64,000 bases of DNA from Paramacrobiotus metropolitanus. Taxonomy: Eukaryota > Tardigrada > Eutardigrada > Parachela > Macrobiotidae. The stretch spans positions 682,001 to 746,000 of the forward strand of contig NW_026570258.1 in NCBI RefSeq assembly GCF_019649055.1, written 5' to 3'. The notes below the pieces were generated by a model. The model worked only from the letters and a program-made list of their open reading frames with translations. It did no database searches and was not told where the DNA came from. Position 1 is the stretch's first letter. Each line of letters begins with the position of its first letter. This document shows positions 24,276 to 35,030 of the stretch, one piece after another. Position numbers and translations under genes: made by a program.

Positions 24276-24830
24276 CTGCGTATGTTTTGTATGAAAATAT
24301 AATACACTCGTATTATACAATATCTGCTCGTTTTAGTTTTGCAAAGAAATGGACAAATTACGCCGTGAATTTACACCGTTACATAGATGTTTCAAATTTT
24401 TAATTATGGTGGTTCAGTGCAGCCTTTGCAGCAAATAATTCGGACTTTGTGCCAGACTGCCAGGGTAGCCATGCGCAATACTGTGTGGAAAAAGAAAAAA
24501 AACATTTTATGGACTGCATATAATAATTATGTCGTATACGAGTATATAACACTACATATGTACTGTTTTTGACTGCAGTAATTACTCAATACTTCTTGTA
24601 TGTACATGTAATTACTCTCCTTTTTGCGTATGTGTAGTTCTAGTGAAAGCGTCGACGCTGTACAGAAAAACGACAACGAAACGGCATCTCCTCAATGAAA
24701 TATCTTTTATTTCGAGGAAATAAATGAAAAAATCCTGACAAATTTGCGTCAGGAACACATCTCGAGGGAAAAAGGGTATTAAACGCTGTGCATCACAAAT
24801 CATAAGGCGGATGAGGAATTAGCAGGTCCG

Positions 24831-25920
24831 GTGGTCAAGCCCGCTGCTGGCTGTCCACTAGCGCTGAATCCCGCACGCGCTGTGTGCGGTGTGAAGCAAG
24901 ATCCGGCCAGCCACGAGTCAAAGCTGCTATACTGTACCCAGACGATCTATCGATCATTCTTCTGTGTTAAAAGCAAGGCATCCAGGCACAGTACTACAAA
25001 AACAATTATATCCGACTTAATATCATTATTGCTCCCTGATCACCCCACTGTTAATATTTCGGCCGCTTCTGAGTTATCGAAAACCAAAGCACGTCTGGCA
25101 GAACTCCCGGAGCCTAATGCCAGAAAGGCACAACGAACATGGGACCTTCCACTGTGTAACGCATCACTATCCGTACTGCTGGGCATCTTTCGCAACGATG
25201 AAATCAACCGGGTCCGCCTCCTCGCACAGTCGACAGCGGAAGCTGGCATATGGTTGAATGCCTTGCCCTCGGCACATATCGGTAACCTCTTGGACGATGA
25301 CACCGTGAAGATATTAGTCGGCCTGAGACTTTGTGTAAGAATCTGTGAAGCACACTCTTGTCGAAGTGCCACAAGCCCGTTGATGTGTATGGTCACCACG
25401 GCTTGTCCTGCGCATTCTCAGCTGGAAGGCATCCACGCCATGGCGGCTGGAACAGTATTTTGTGCAGATCTTTAGTATCAGCCGGCATCCCTGCAAAAGT
25501 GGAGCCGCAAGGTACATCCCACACATCGGACCGTCTCCTAGATGGCTGCACCACGTTTGCGTGGCAACGCGGTATGTGTTTGGCGTGGGACGTGACCTGC
25601 GTGGATACTGTTGCCATGTCTCACCGGAAAGCCACATCAGTCACTGCGGGATCCGCTGCCGCACAGGCGGAGGATAGGAAAGCGGGATCGTACTTGTACC
25701 TACAGGGCAGATACATCTTCGTACCGCTGGCTTTTGAAACTCTTGGACCATGGGGAAAGTCAGCTAACCGTTTAGTGAAAGAAATTGGCAAGCGACTTCA
25801 GCAGCATACGGGTGAGCCTCGCTCCCATGAGTACCTCCGTCAACGACTGTCGCTGGAAATTCAGCGAGGCAGGGCTGCTTCCGTGCTCGGGACAATGGAG
25901 GGAGCGGCAGCATTAAATGA
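24831..25920 (+). mobile_element. Frameshifted copy of the retrotransposon-type ORF
   Basis: Two overlapping frames (24831-25475, then 25358 onward) together give a longer version of the left-edge fragment: helical N-terminal part, WLNALPSAHIGNLLDDDT, the GHHGLSCAFSAGR cluster, MCLAWDVTCVDTV, and the basic C-terminal helix ending ASVLGTMEG. The frame changes near 25350-25375 within the Cys/His cluster. The nuclease-like motif is degraded: LLDG replaces RPDG. No reverse transcriptase domain precedes it, so this is a dead, 5'-truncated copy. Confidence 0.65.
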
Positions 25921-26389
25921 ATTATTTTTTTATTTGATTTATTGTTTTGAAACAGTGATGCTATGTACCGCTTCTTGTGAAATCAGTAAAGGTGTTATAT
26001 CACGTCGATTGCCGATTAAACACAAAGCTACTGCCCCGAAGTCTTACCACGATAACATGTCGTTAAACGGGGTAAGCTTGGAGGTTTGCTGGAAAGTGCT
26101 TCTACTCTGTACTTAATTTGCAAAGAGTTCACTTGTGCTTTCGGCGTTTTTTCGAATTATGTTAATACCTATTAGCATCCGTCAGTGCGGGATTATTTGT
26201 TCCGGAAAACTGAAATCTGCTGCTCCTGAATTAACTTTGATTTTTGTCGTTGTTCAGCAATTTTCGGAATTTAAATAGACGATATTTGAGTAAACCGATT
26301 TCTTCGTAGATCGTGCATGCATGTAAAACTTATGAGCAACAAGAAATACGGGAACGGAATAACTATGCAGTACTATGCATGTAATGTTG

Positions 26390-26800
26390 TTAATTGCACT
26401 CCAGGCGGTGGCGGAAATGCATGTACATCAGTACATGCTGCTGTGAATATCACTCCAGGCGAGTGCGGCAACTTGCAGTATTAAACATAATAGGTATCTC
26501 CATCAGTTGTTACCAGCGGAATCCATAATATTGCGCGTTTCTGCGGATAATAGCAATTAAGTATATGGAAAGGTGAAATCGGTCTAACGCTATACCATGC
26601 TCTTCCAAGAAGAATTAAGAAATCTGCTTAGTAATTTGGTGGATAATGTGGTGGCGGAACAAACTCAAAATGGTTCGAGGCATATTATTACCACAGCTAC
26701 AAAAGCTGGCTCGTGAGAGCTATACAAAGATCAGCGTTTTTCGCTTTGATCAAAGCGAAACATTCAGTTGAAATAAGTTTGCTTTTTCAAGCTTTAAACC
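26390..26800 (+). promoter_or_regulatory. Conserved upstream block of DPBB gene D1
   Basis: It contains CACTCCAGGCGGTGGCGG at 26399-26416 and ATCTCCAT at 26494, then a TATA-like GCTATACAAAG near 26729. The same order of words precedes D2 and D3 and occurs without a gene at 49.6-49.97 kb. Confidence 0.55.
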
Positions 26801-26815
26801 TACATTTCTATAAAA

Positions 26816-27190
26816 ATGACCGCTCGCTTCCTCTTAAGTGTTGCTGTCGTTGTTGGTTTGTGTGCTGTTGTGCTGAGTTTTGAGGGCACAGCGACGTTTT
26901 ACCTTCCGGGATGGGGAGCGTGTGGAAATGTCAGCGCCGAAGATGAAATGGTGATGGCCGTCAGCAAAACGCAGTATGGAGAGCATCAGAGCCCCAACAA
27001 GGCGCCCGTCTGCAGCCAGTGCACTTTGGTCAAAGATGTGGACTCCGGTGAGCAGGTCAAAGTCAAGGTTGTCGATCGCTGCGAAGGATGTGCCAGCAGC
27101 GACATCCTGCTATCCCCGGCCGCTTTCGAGTCGCTGGCACCCGAGGACCTTGGTCGAACACACGTCACCTGGAACTATGTTGAGTGCTGA
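26816..27190 (+). CDS. D1: small secreted double-psi beta-barrel (RlpA/barwin-like) protein
   Basis: Single-exon 124-aa protein. Residues 1-22 are a signal peptide (MTARFLLSVAVVVGLCAVVL). The mature part is one DPBB domain: FEGTATFY, GACGN, the D/E-rich EDEMVMAVSKTQY, VCSQC, VKVKVVDRCEGC, ILLSPAAFESLA and WNYVEC. The six Cys and the DRCxGC and LSPAAF motifs are typical of RlpA-like, expansin-EG45 and barwin-like proteins. The lytic-transglycosylase or expansin CBM parts are absent, so the role is likely carbohydrate or protease-inhibitor binding outside the cell; this is inference. Stand-alone DPBB proteins of this size are common in fungi and bacteria, so transfer followed by tandem expansion is possible. 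Confidence 0.8.
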   Translation: MTARFLLSVAVVVGLCAVVLSFEGTATFYLPGWGACGNVSAEDEMVMAVSKTQYGEHQSPNKAPVCSQCTLVKDVDSGEQVKVKVVDRCEGCASSDILLSPAAFESLAPEDLGRTHVTWNYVEC

Positions 27191-27199
27191 AGTGACTGT

Positions 27200-28090
27200 A
27201 ACTGCTTACATCTTTTTTGTGCTGTTTGATAATTTTGAATTTCCAGTCGGTGATGTCGCTTTTCTTTGCTATTATACAGTCTCCGCGCGGTACCCTTTTT
27301 GCTTTAATTTAGATTGACTAAGGGAAAAGCCAGCCCGAGTCGGCACCGTCATGCTAGATTAATTATTTTGGCCGCTTGCTGTGGTGCTGAAGAATGTGTG
27401 GTTTGTGTACTGGCACTGCCCGGTGGCCGACAACGTTATCCCTGCATTGAACGAGCTGCCGCCGTTCATAAACGCCTGTAACCATTTCGATTCTACTCTG
27501 TACTTTGTACCAACTTGATCTGTTCTGCATGCCGTTTTTTACATTTTCATTGCAAATCTCGTTAATTAAAGCACCGTTTTGGCGATTTCAATTCGCCATA
27601 TCTCAGCAACAGGATGTTGTTCGCACTGGATGTTTTTGTACAAAGATGTGCATTTATACCCTAACGAAATCTTGTGATTGAGAAACTAAGCATCTAAATA
27701 AATCCACACAATCACTATTGTTAGCGCACATGCTAAAATGCATGACACCAGTGACGCCAGTGCTTCAATTTGCCAACAGCGTTTGAAGATTGCTTACTTT
27801 TATCTAGAGAAATCGGTCGAAGATATGCAGAAATTTTACATTTTCAATCATTCTGGGCTCTTTGCAGGCCACCCAAAATGTCATGCGGCGCAATCGACTG
27901 CCCATGATTCTTAAGTTACAGTTTTGTCCGGCGCGAAAGATACAACACCAGTTCAGACTTTTAACGCTGAATGCTGCACAGAAAAAAAAGAAGATTAAAA
28001 TTCCGGTTGTTTGCCAATCACTGCAATATTTTAAACCATATCTGGAAACTGTCGCATTCTGCTCAGTCGCGATTGCTTCTCCGTAGCATA
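27200..28090. other. No gene seen
   Basis: 3' flank of D1 and AT-rich DNA, with no supported feature. Confidence 0.45.
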
Positions 28091-28097
28091 GTTTTTC

Positions 28098-28280
28098 TTA
28101 GACGTACATAAAAGAAATCGACGTGGTCTTCAGGGAAAAACTGGGTATGACTTTCTGTTCATTAGGAAATATGGAATACTGTGGATGATCGAGCCTTTTA
28201 AGCATTTCATCAGCCGCATAGTTTCCGGAACCACGACAGTCCGCAAGTGGCAGAGTTGTACATAGACTAAAAACGAAGAT
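28098..28280 (-). pseudogene. Small ORF, possible relic of a family last exon (L2)
   Basis: The minus strand encodes MIFVFSLCTTLPLADCRG, signal-peptide-like, followed by DEMLKRLDHPQYSIF. The second part resembles the end of L4 (RRLHPQYCAF) at both protein and DNA level (CATCCACAGTATT versus CATCCGCAGTATT). It may be the decayed last exon of L2 or an unrelated small secreted protein. Confidence 0.3.
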
Positions 28281-28789
28281 CATAAGCCAAAAAATGGAAC
28301 TTTTTCTCAAACTTGAACATCTTATGACATCCTTGTAACTGGTAATATATAAAAAGTGACGAATAATGATATCTTATTACCTGTTACTGTGGTACTTGAA
28401 AAAGCGTCTTTTAAAATCACGTACTGTATTTTTATAATTCACTTACATTCCTCCGGTGGCTTCTTGTTTTATTATAGACCGGAATCAAAACCTCATCTAA
28501 GGTGGTCGTATTGTGGCTGGTTTCCGGCGTGGTTGTTTCTATATCCAGAGCTGAAAATTATAGCGTTGTTACTTGTAGATATAAAATATTCTGACAAAAT
28601 ATTGTAATATTAACGAAATCATTTGACGATAAAATTAAAAATACTACGGGAAAGTTTTTAGACATGTGAATAAGTTTCAAACCAAATGTATAAATGTATA
28701 AAAGGCGCCTAAATTTTCTTACTTTTAAAATTTCTTCGATCTTTTCGCTTCTAATATCAATAGTAACGGTGTAAACATTAATTTTAGGC

Positions 28790-29100
28790 GATAAAATTAG
28801 CTAAAAATAGAACTTTCCTAGAGTCTTTTGTAAGCTGTACTGACACTTTCTGAAGTCGGAAATTATAGGATATTGCGGGTGTTCTTTCGGTGACTTTGAT
28901 GGAGAATATGCCTTGGATGGCATGGCGTCCTGCAAAATCACGACCGCACATTTGAGACAAATTTCCGAAATAACTTATATTTGCAAGTTAAACGTTCATG
29001 CAAGCAGTGCGACTGCATGGTGTTGATGAACCGACTGTGATGAACTTACCGAAAAAGCCAGGACAGCAACCGCAAGCAGCACTATCGCGCAGACGTGCAT
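28790..29100 (-). pseudogene. C-x11-C prepropeptide family locus L2, splice donor lost
   Basis: Exon 1 (29100-29050) is intact: MHVCAIVLLAVAVLAFS then GTAAGT. Exon 2 starts at 28929 (GCAG|GACGCCATGCC) with the family DAMPxK motif and SPSKSPKE. Where L4 reads G|GTAAGTGTCAGTGCAGC, this locus reads AGAAAGTGTCAGTACAGC near 28846, so the donor GT is gone. Reading through would give a short tail and a stop near 28800. A TATA box (TTATAAAAGCGG) is at about 29204-29216. Exons 3 and 4 are not found with confidence. Confidence 0.6.
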
Positions 29101-29199
29101 ATTGTGCAATGGGAAACAGAGAATGCGTGTGCAAAACAACAGAAATCAATTGTCAGTACGATTATAGTGGAAATGCACAGATAGGTCTAGCGGAGCTAG

Positions 29200-29450
29200 T
29201 GCACCCGCTTTTATAAGAATTCCCCCTCTGTTGAGGTGCATTTGTAAGTCTACTACAATGTAGTAGACTTTTGGCGGTTATTGTGCATTTTATTTAAAAC
29301 GTTCACAAAATCTTCTGAATGATTTTGCAGAAATCACTGGATTCGTGGCAGCCGATAAGCCCGCTCCAGCACCTCGCGTATCCACTTGAAAACTGCGTCG
29401 ACAGCTAACGGGAACTCAACGTCGAACTCGTGCATGTGTGCAACCGGCAA
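29200..29450 (-). promoter_or_regulatory. Upstream block of locus L2
   Basis: It has TATAAAAGCGG (minus) at about 29205-29215 and the conserved far part near 29340-29425: GCCCGCTCCAGCACCTCGCG, CCACTTGAAAACTGCGTCG and CAGCTAACGGGAACTCAAC on the plus strand. The 11-bp hairpin 29246-29270 (AAGTCTACTAC / GTAGTAGACTT) lies inside it. Confidence 0.6.
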
Positions 29451-29459
29451 AACGGTCCG

Positions 29460-30180
29460 CCTGCATAAGCACTTTTCTGTAGTTTAAGCTTGTCAAATAC
29501 GAGTTATGTCTCGTATAAATTTTATTATGTATGTATTTTTTCACCCTAAAATTGTTAAAATGTGATAGCAACCTGTTAAAATATTCGTTTTTTCTTTAAA
29601 TTTATAATTTTACTTAATAATTTAAACTGATAGTATACGGATCGGTTTTATTCTTTCTGTTTTTACATACATTAATATATTATGTACGGTACGGAAATTC
29701 AGCATAGGGTAACGCGTATATCTGTGCGGCTCATGCATTTTTTATATTTCTAGTAAATCAATCAGAGCAAATTCGTGATTCTCGCCTGGACTGCAGACTG
29801 GCAGTGTGTCATTTTGATGTCACTAACAAACAGGGATTCTACAGTGCACCAACAGGAAAACTACGCATGCGCTGTGTTTCTGGTCGCGTGCTAAAATTTA
29901 AGGCGGTAGAGTAACACCGTGGCCATAGAGCTACCGCTTAATTTAAGAATACTGTAAGCATTTTTATCACGCATTATTTCCTCGTGTGCAGAGGATGGTT
30001 TTCTGTAAATTTTCATGTATCTGCCCAGTTAACAAACAGTACAGTTTGCGAACGCGAGCTGTTTAAAAAGTGCCGGGATAAGCACTAGTTTCCATGGGCC
30101 TACTACAACTTCCTGTCGCAAATAAGTCGCACGGCTGCCAACCGCCACAGGGCGCCAACCTGGCAAGAATCATCAATCAC
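29460..30180. other. No gene seen
   Basis: AT-rich intergenic DNA with no supported ORF. Confidence 0.45.
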
Positions 30181-30204
30181 TGCCGCTGAGCGGCTGAGCA
30201 ATGC

Positions 30205-30940
30205 TCGGGCGCAGATCGTCTAGCGGTCTGCTGCAATAATAATATCTGTGATACTTTTTATTATGCCCACAGCAGCAACTTTATCGACATCCGCTAAAAG
30301 CAAATGTCTTGTTCAGTGGTCCACGGAGACACACAGCTTATCACGATTAAATTGTTCCATAAAACTGCCAATATTTCCGAGATTCAGCCACGAATTATTT
30401 TTGTTTTTTTATTTGATTACGACACTGCTATATATCGACGATGTATCAGATTTTACGCAATGTTTTTGTTGCTTGCACGATGTCGTTTTGTACAGACTTT
30501 TTGCAAAAGACCGCGAAACTAAATTTATTGAAAAACCTACTTACTGATTCAAGACCGATAAAATAGTAGCGATGCGTTTACTAAAGCGGTTTTACTTAAC
30601 TATGTAGAAAATTAGCACACAAACTAGTACGAACAACCGAAAATACCGAACGTTAAATTATCTCCCATACATTTCTCGAATTTCGCACTCCTCTGGATTC
30701 AAAAGCCGTTCAACCGCCGAACAAACTGTCTCATTGATTTCGCTCATACTGCGCTTCGTTCTTGGTTTACGCAGTAATGCGCTCTTGGCCCTAAACAAGG
30801 TTATGTTCGTAATTACTGTATAAAAACGTCAAAATTTCATACACATTGAAATATGCATTACCTGAAATCTACATCGGTGCATTTCTTGCACCAACTTAGC
30901 TTTGTGGAAAATCCGTAATACAAATAATCACTGAGCGTTT
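30205..30940. repeat. Duplicated segment (copy at 46.98-47.64 kb) with a relic last exon
   Basis: 30230-30430 (GCTGCAATAATAAT..., ATATCCGCTAAAAGCAAAT-like, GGTCCACGGAGACACA, CTTATCACGATTAA) aligns with 46990-47150. Within the segment, minus 30790-30661 is a relic of the family last exon: KPRTKRSMSEINETVCSAVE and ending NPEECEIREMYGR, again with C-x11-C. Its phase after CTTGTTTAG does not fit exon 3, so it is probably not used. Confidence 0.6.
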
Positions 30941-30949
30941 AATTATTTC

Positions 30950-31968
30950 CTATACGTACATTAAGAGATATGAGCATGTCTGTGGATGCCAACGCCATTG
31001 TTCCTTGGAGCAATTTACTTCCTTGATGGTGCTCATATCGAGCTTCATTCTTGGTTTGGCTGGATGTATTTTTGGTGCTAAGTCGTTAATGTACGAGCCT
31101 ATTACAACGCCAAAATGACACATGTTTAAGCACAACCGGAAATATATATCAATGCAGGAAATAACTGTAAGTCGAGAAAAATGCATCATGCGGAACTTGC
31201 ATGGTAGGCAGCGGAACGCATGGAATAAAATAATAAAGAAGACTTTATATTTTCTGCTTGAAAACGGCTCGCTACTGCTGTCTCAGTGACAGCGATGTTA
31301 AAATTTTTCAACACGATAAAGTAAGCGAATGATAATGAATGATGCTCGTAGAAGTGTGGTTTTAACTTCATGCACAATTAAGTTAAAAAAAAAAATAAAA
31401 AATAAAAAATAAAAAAAAATCTGACTTACCGGGCTCGGAAATATTCGTGTTGCTGTCGTTTTTCGATTCGTCGGGATCCGTTTCGGATGCTGAAAACATT
31501 ATTAGCATAATTATATTGATGCTACAAACTACTGTATATAGTTAATTTTTTTAGTATATTCTTGTTTGTAAGGCTGCACTGTTCAGTGCTTAGTTTGCTG
31601 CCGATAATCAGTTATCGCACCGCTTTCAACGGTAACAGCGCAAAAGTATACTTGAGCAGTGGCAATTAACAGAAAACAACACTTCCGGTAAAGTTTTCGA
31701 AAGGTGAATTGACACGTACCGGGTTTAGAGATTGCCGAAGCTTTCTGTCTCTCTTTCGCTAATGTTGATGGTAAAACCTCGTTAACCGGCACGGCGCCCT
31801 GAAATGAAGCCGGGCGCAATTCAAACATTTTCCAGGACTAGCTAGGTAGACTTGTATTTGAAAGCAACTCCAAATTGAAATACAGAGTACGACAAGCAGC
31901 TGGTGCAATGCACTTACCACAAAAGCCAGAACGGCACCCAAGAAAAGTAAGGTCATGAAAAATTTCAT
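30950..31968 (-). CDS. L3: small secreted prepropeptide of the C-x11-C family, 4 exons
   Basis: Exons 31968-31918, 31798-31720, 31489-31430 and 31077-30950 (51+79+60+128 nt = 105 aa) have clean GT/AG borders and phases 0, 1 and 1. Exon 1 is a signal peptide (MKFFMTLLFLGAVLAFV). Exon 2 starts GAVPVNEVLPSTLAKER. Exon 3 has SETDPDESKND. Exon 4 has HPAKPRMKLDMSTIKEV, then one C-x11-C module (C-SKEQWRWHPQT-C) and a short hydrophobic end. The usual Lys-Arg before the mature part is Lys-Leu here. The exon plan and signal peptide suggest a secreted peptide with one disulfide. Function unknown; no family I can name matches. Confidence 0.7.
31380..31421 (+). repeat. A-rich low-complexity tract in an L3 intron
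   Basis: A runs broken by single T, within the last intron of L3 just before the exon 3 donor on the minus strand. Confidence 0.8.
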
Positions 31969-32039
31969 GATGCCGATTGTGACACAATGACAACAAAACG
32001 TTAATCAAACGAAATCAAAGATTATCGTTGAGTGACTAG

Positions 32040-32345
32040 TTTCGGAGATGCAGTTCACGACAGTACTAAGTGTTTTTATACTAACGGCTGCACGAATTTA
32101 TCTTTGGCACAAGTCCAAGAGCTTTTCAAAGCCCGTAACAGCTATTATGCTTACTATCTGCAGCTTTAAGAGAAATTGCTTATCGGTTTTGTACAAATCG
32201 AAACATTTTCGTTGAATATTTGAGACAAATTCAAGTATTTTCCTGATACCGGATGGGCCACCTCCAGCACCTTGCGAATCTACTTGAAAACTGCGTCGAC
32301 AGTTAACGGGAATTCAAACAGCAGAATGCGCACGCGCAATACAGC
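32040..32345 (-). promoter_or_regulatory. Upstream block of L3
   Basis: The minus strand reads GTTAGTATAAAAACAC at about 32071-32086, then CATAATAGCTGTTAC (about 32138-32155) and the far block with GATGGGCCACCTCCAGCACC, CTTGAAAACTGCGTCGACAG and TTAACGGGAATTCAAA on the plus strand (32253-32317). Confidence 0.65.
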
Positions 32346-32759
32346 AAAATCACAAACGATGGAGTATTTCTAAATATTCCCAGGAAAGCGATTTTATGAA
32401 AATTATCCCTCAGCCAGAATTAAAACAAACTTTGGAAACTGGCGGCATCCGATTAGTATAATATACTCCGTAACTCCCTAAATAATTATCGCATACGTGA
32501 TACGAGTAAGAACATAATATGAACTGTACCAAAACAAAATTCATAGCATAACACTTCCTCTACGCCATCCCTTTCGGGGCTTGTACCCATCACATAACGT
32601 ACTTGAATTTATTAACAGTGCAGAAATTAAACAAATACATAAATTTCCAAGGTGTTCGCGCAAACCAAATCTTTACATAGGTTGCATGCATTCAAAACTT
32701 ACGAGCAGCTGAAGATGCACTTGAGTGGATTATTATTTACCAAAAAATATGTACATATA

Positions 32760-33140
32760 TTGTACTGTGATTGGCACTCTAGACGGTGGCGGCAATTTGC
32801 AACTTGATATAACCGATATCTCCATGATTCAGTTGCCACCAGTGCCGCGTTTCTGCGAAGGTTAGCGATCAAGCATTTTTAAAGCAAACTTCGTCTAACG
32901 CTGCTTGCCCAGTCACCAATATTTATAAAATCTTCCCAGTAATTTGCTGTATAAGGTGATTCGCCGGAACATATCTGAAGTTGTTCGAGGGAAATTATTA
33001 TCAATCAGCAATACGCTAGCTCCAGAAAAACTATATAGTGCTCCATAATTTTCTTTGATAACAGTAACAAGCATTCACTACCAACCCAGCGTCTCTAGTT
33101 CTTTACCAGTTCTCTGTTTTCTCAATCTTCTTACCTAGCT
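32760..33140 (+). promoter_or_regulatory. Upstream block of DPBB gene D2
   Basis: It carries GCACTCTAGACGGTGGCGGC at 32776-32795, ATCTCCATGATTCAG at about 32818, AAACTATATAGTGCTCC at about 33028 and CCCAGCGTCTC near 33087, in the same order as in D3 and the orphan block at 49.6 kb. Confidence 0.6.
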
Positions 33141-33149
33141 TTCTGTTGA

Positions 33150-33524
33150 ATGGCCTCTCGTTTTCTTGTTGGTGTTGCTGTCTTCGTAGGTTTGTGCGCT
33201 GTTGCTATGGGCTTCCAGGGCACAGCAACTCTATACCATCCGGCAACGGGAGCCTGCGGAAAGGTCAACACGGACGACGATATGGTGGTGTCCCTGAGCC
33301 ACGTGCAGTACGGAGATTACCGCAATCCCAGCCTGGCGGCCGTCTGCGGCAAATGCGTCCTGGTCAAATCTGTGGACAGCGGTGAGCAGGTCAAGGTCAA
33401 GGTGGCCGAAAGATGCAGGGGATGTATGAGCGGCGCAATCCAGCTGTCCCCGGCCGCCTTCAAGAAGTTGGCTATCAAGGACCTCCGTCTCAATCAAGTC
33501 ATTTGGAATTACGTTGAATGCTGA
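33150..33524 (+). CDS. D2: small secreted double-psi beta-barrel (RlpA/barwin-like) protein
   Basis: Single-exon, 124 aa, same length as D1. Signal peptide MASRFLVGVAVFVGLCAVAMG, then FQGTATLYHPATGACGKVNT, DDDMVVSLSHVQYGDY, VCGKC, VKVKVAERCRGC, IQLSPAAFKKLA and WNYVEC. Compared with D1 the DRC motif is ERC; all six Cys are kept. The region 5' of the ATG is strongly related to that of D3. It is probably secreted together with D1 and D3 and binds an extracellular ligand; the catalytic residues of expansins are not evident. Intact by eye. Confidence 0.8.
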   Translation: MASRFLVGVAVFVGLCAVAMGFQGTATLYHPATGACGKVNTDDDMVVSLSHVQYGDYRNPSLAAVCGKCVLVKSVDSGEQVKVKVAERCRGCMSGAIQLSPAAFKKLAIKDLRLNQVIWNYVEC

Positions 33525-33529
33525 ATCGG

Positions 33530-34670
33530 TTGTACGAGTAAATAATCACCTGTCTCCGTGTTTTCTTCAAACATCTGCCGTGCATGGTGTCAGAGATGCT
33601 TCAACTTTCGATACAGCTTTTTCTAGATGAATACTGGAGATAATTGATTTAGATGTGGTGCTTCTGATAAATGAAAAATAAAAAAATTCTCAAAGATTCG
33701 GTTGGAAAGAGGGATACAGGTTACCGACCAGCTTGAGTCGGCCTGTTTCTATAGATAACACGGTACAGTAATATAAAATCAGTATTTCAGTATTTCTCTA
33801 TTTTTTGCATTTGAGTATGTGAATCAGGGAAATTTTGACGCCTTTCGCGGTTTTGACGAAGTTAGTTTCCTTATTTTCAGGTTTTGTTTTTCCGATTTCA
33901 GATTAGTTGTACTGTAGGTTTGCTCAGAAACATTATTCTTTGCGCTGCATGCAAATGCAAGCGCTATTATTTGCGCCGCATGGGAGATAGGCCAAGGGGA
34001 GGGGGACATTTTTGCCGGTCGCATATGACCTTTGGTCAACCCTCGCCATAATTTCGAAGTTCTGTTAACGTTTGTGAACCTCCAGTTCGATTTTGTCTTT
34101 TATTTTCTGCTTTCAGAAATGATGCCGACGTACAGTTGCGTAATGGATTTTATTCGTTCAGATATAACATCAAAACAGTGAACTTCACTGTTTTGATGTT
34201 ATATTTGTTTTGATGTTATATCTTCCGAAACCACAGCAAAGTACAGATGAAAATCGAAAACATGTACATACATGTTAAATTTATTTATTTTGCCACTGCG
34301 TTTCGGTCTTTTTATGTTGGCACTTCCCTAGTTTAACTGGTAGTTTATAGCAGAATGGCTCGTTGCAACGTATGCCAAGAGTTTTCTCGATCTATATTTG
34401 TATTACAGCTTGATGCTCGTCTACGGTACAGTACAGTTATGTTACGCCATTAAAAATTACGTTTTTTCATAATTTACTTACTTTCTTATCACTTACTTTT
34501 ATAATTTACTTACAAAAACACGGCTCACGGCTACTTATTTCAAGTCATTGTCCAAAATAACTTTATTACACTTTGTAATTAAAAAACTTCTGCAATGTAA
34601 CCGCTTTGTGGGTTATTGTAGGTACAAGAATTTATTATGTAATTTGATTGTTGAATACGTGCATATATTG
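33530..34670. other. No gene; contains a long near-perfect hairpin
   Basis: Intergenic AT-rich DNA. The only notable feature is the palindrome at 34162-34204 (listed separately). Confidence 0.5.
34162..34204. repeat. Perfect 21-bp inverted repeat with 1-base spacer
   Basis: Left arm 34162-34182 starts ATATAACATCAAAACAG; the right arm 34184-34204 is its exact complement. The right-arm end (GTTTTGATGTTATAT) is directly repeated at 34207-34221. Confidence 0.9.
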
Positions 34671-34674
34671 AGCG

Positions 34675-34950
34675 TTTGTGTTCCCGCTAGCTGTCGGCGC
34701 AGTTTTCAAGTGGATACGCGAAGTGCTGGAGCGGGCCCATCCGACGTTCGGGAAAAAGTTCTATTTGTCTCGCATATGCAGCGGAAAGGCTTTGAATCAT
34801 ACCATACAGAACCGGGGAAAAATTTCTCTGAATCTTGCAGAGCGTAAGCATAATAACCGCCACAGTTTCGTAACAGTGTTTATACCATCGAAAAGACGCG
34901 TTCTGCTTGGTAGCGGTTGCTATAAAACCGTGTGATAGCGTCAGTTTAGA
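34675..34950 (+). promoter_or_regulatory. Upstream block and TATA box of L6
   Basis: The same block as before L1-L5 but in plus orientation: CAGTTTTCAAGTGGATACGC at 34700, GCTGGAGCGGGCCCATC at 34725, AAAGGCTTTGAATC at 34784, CATAATAACCGCCACAG at 34849, and GGTTGCTATAAAACC at 34914-34928, about 105 bp before the L6 ATG. Confidence 0.75.
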
Positions 34951-35030
34951 GACATTTCCCAAATTAAAGAGTCATTCCAACGACATCTTACTTCTTTTAT
35001 TTACCTTTCATTTGTTTCGCATTCGACATT

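Noticed and set aside
30661-30790. C-terminal MYGR (and MYGK at 47.5 kb) as an amidation signal of an active peptide
   Set aside because: Both exons are out of phase with the family exon 3 after their acceptor, so they are probably relics; amidation cannot be claimed for the intact members, which end differently.
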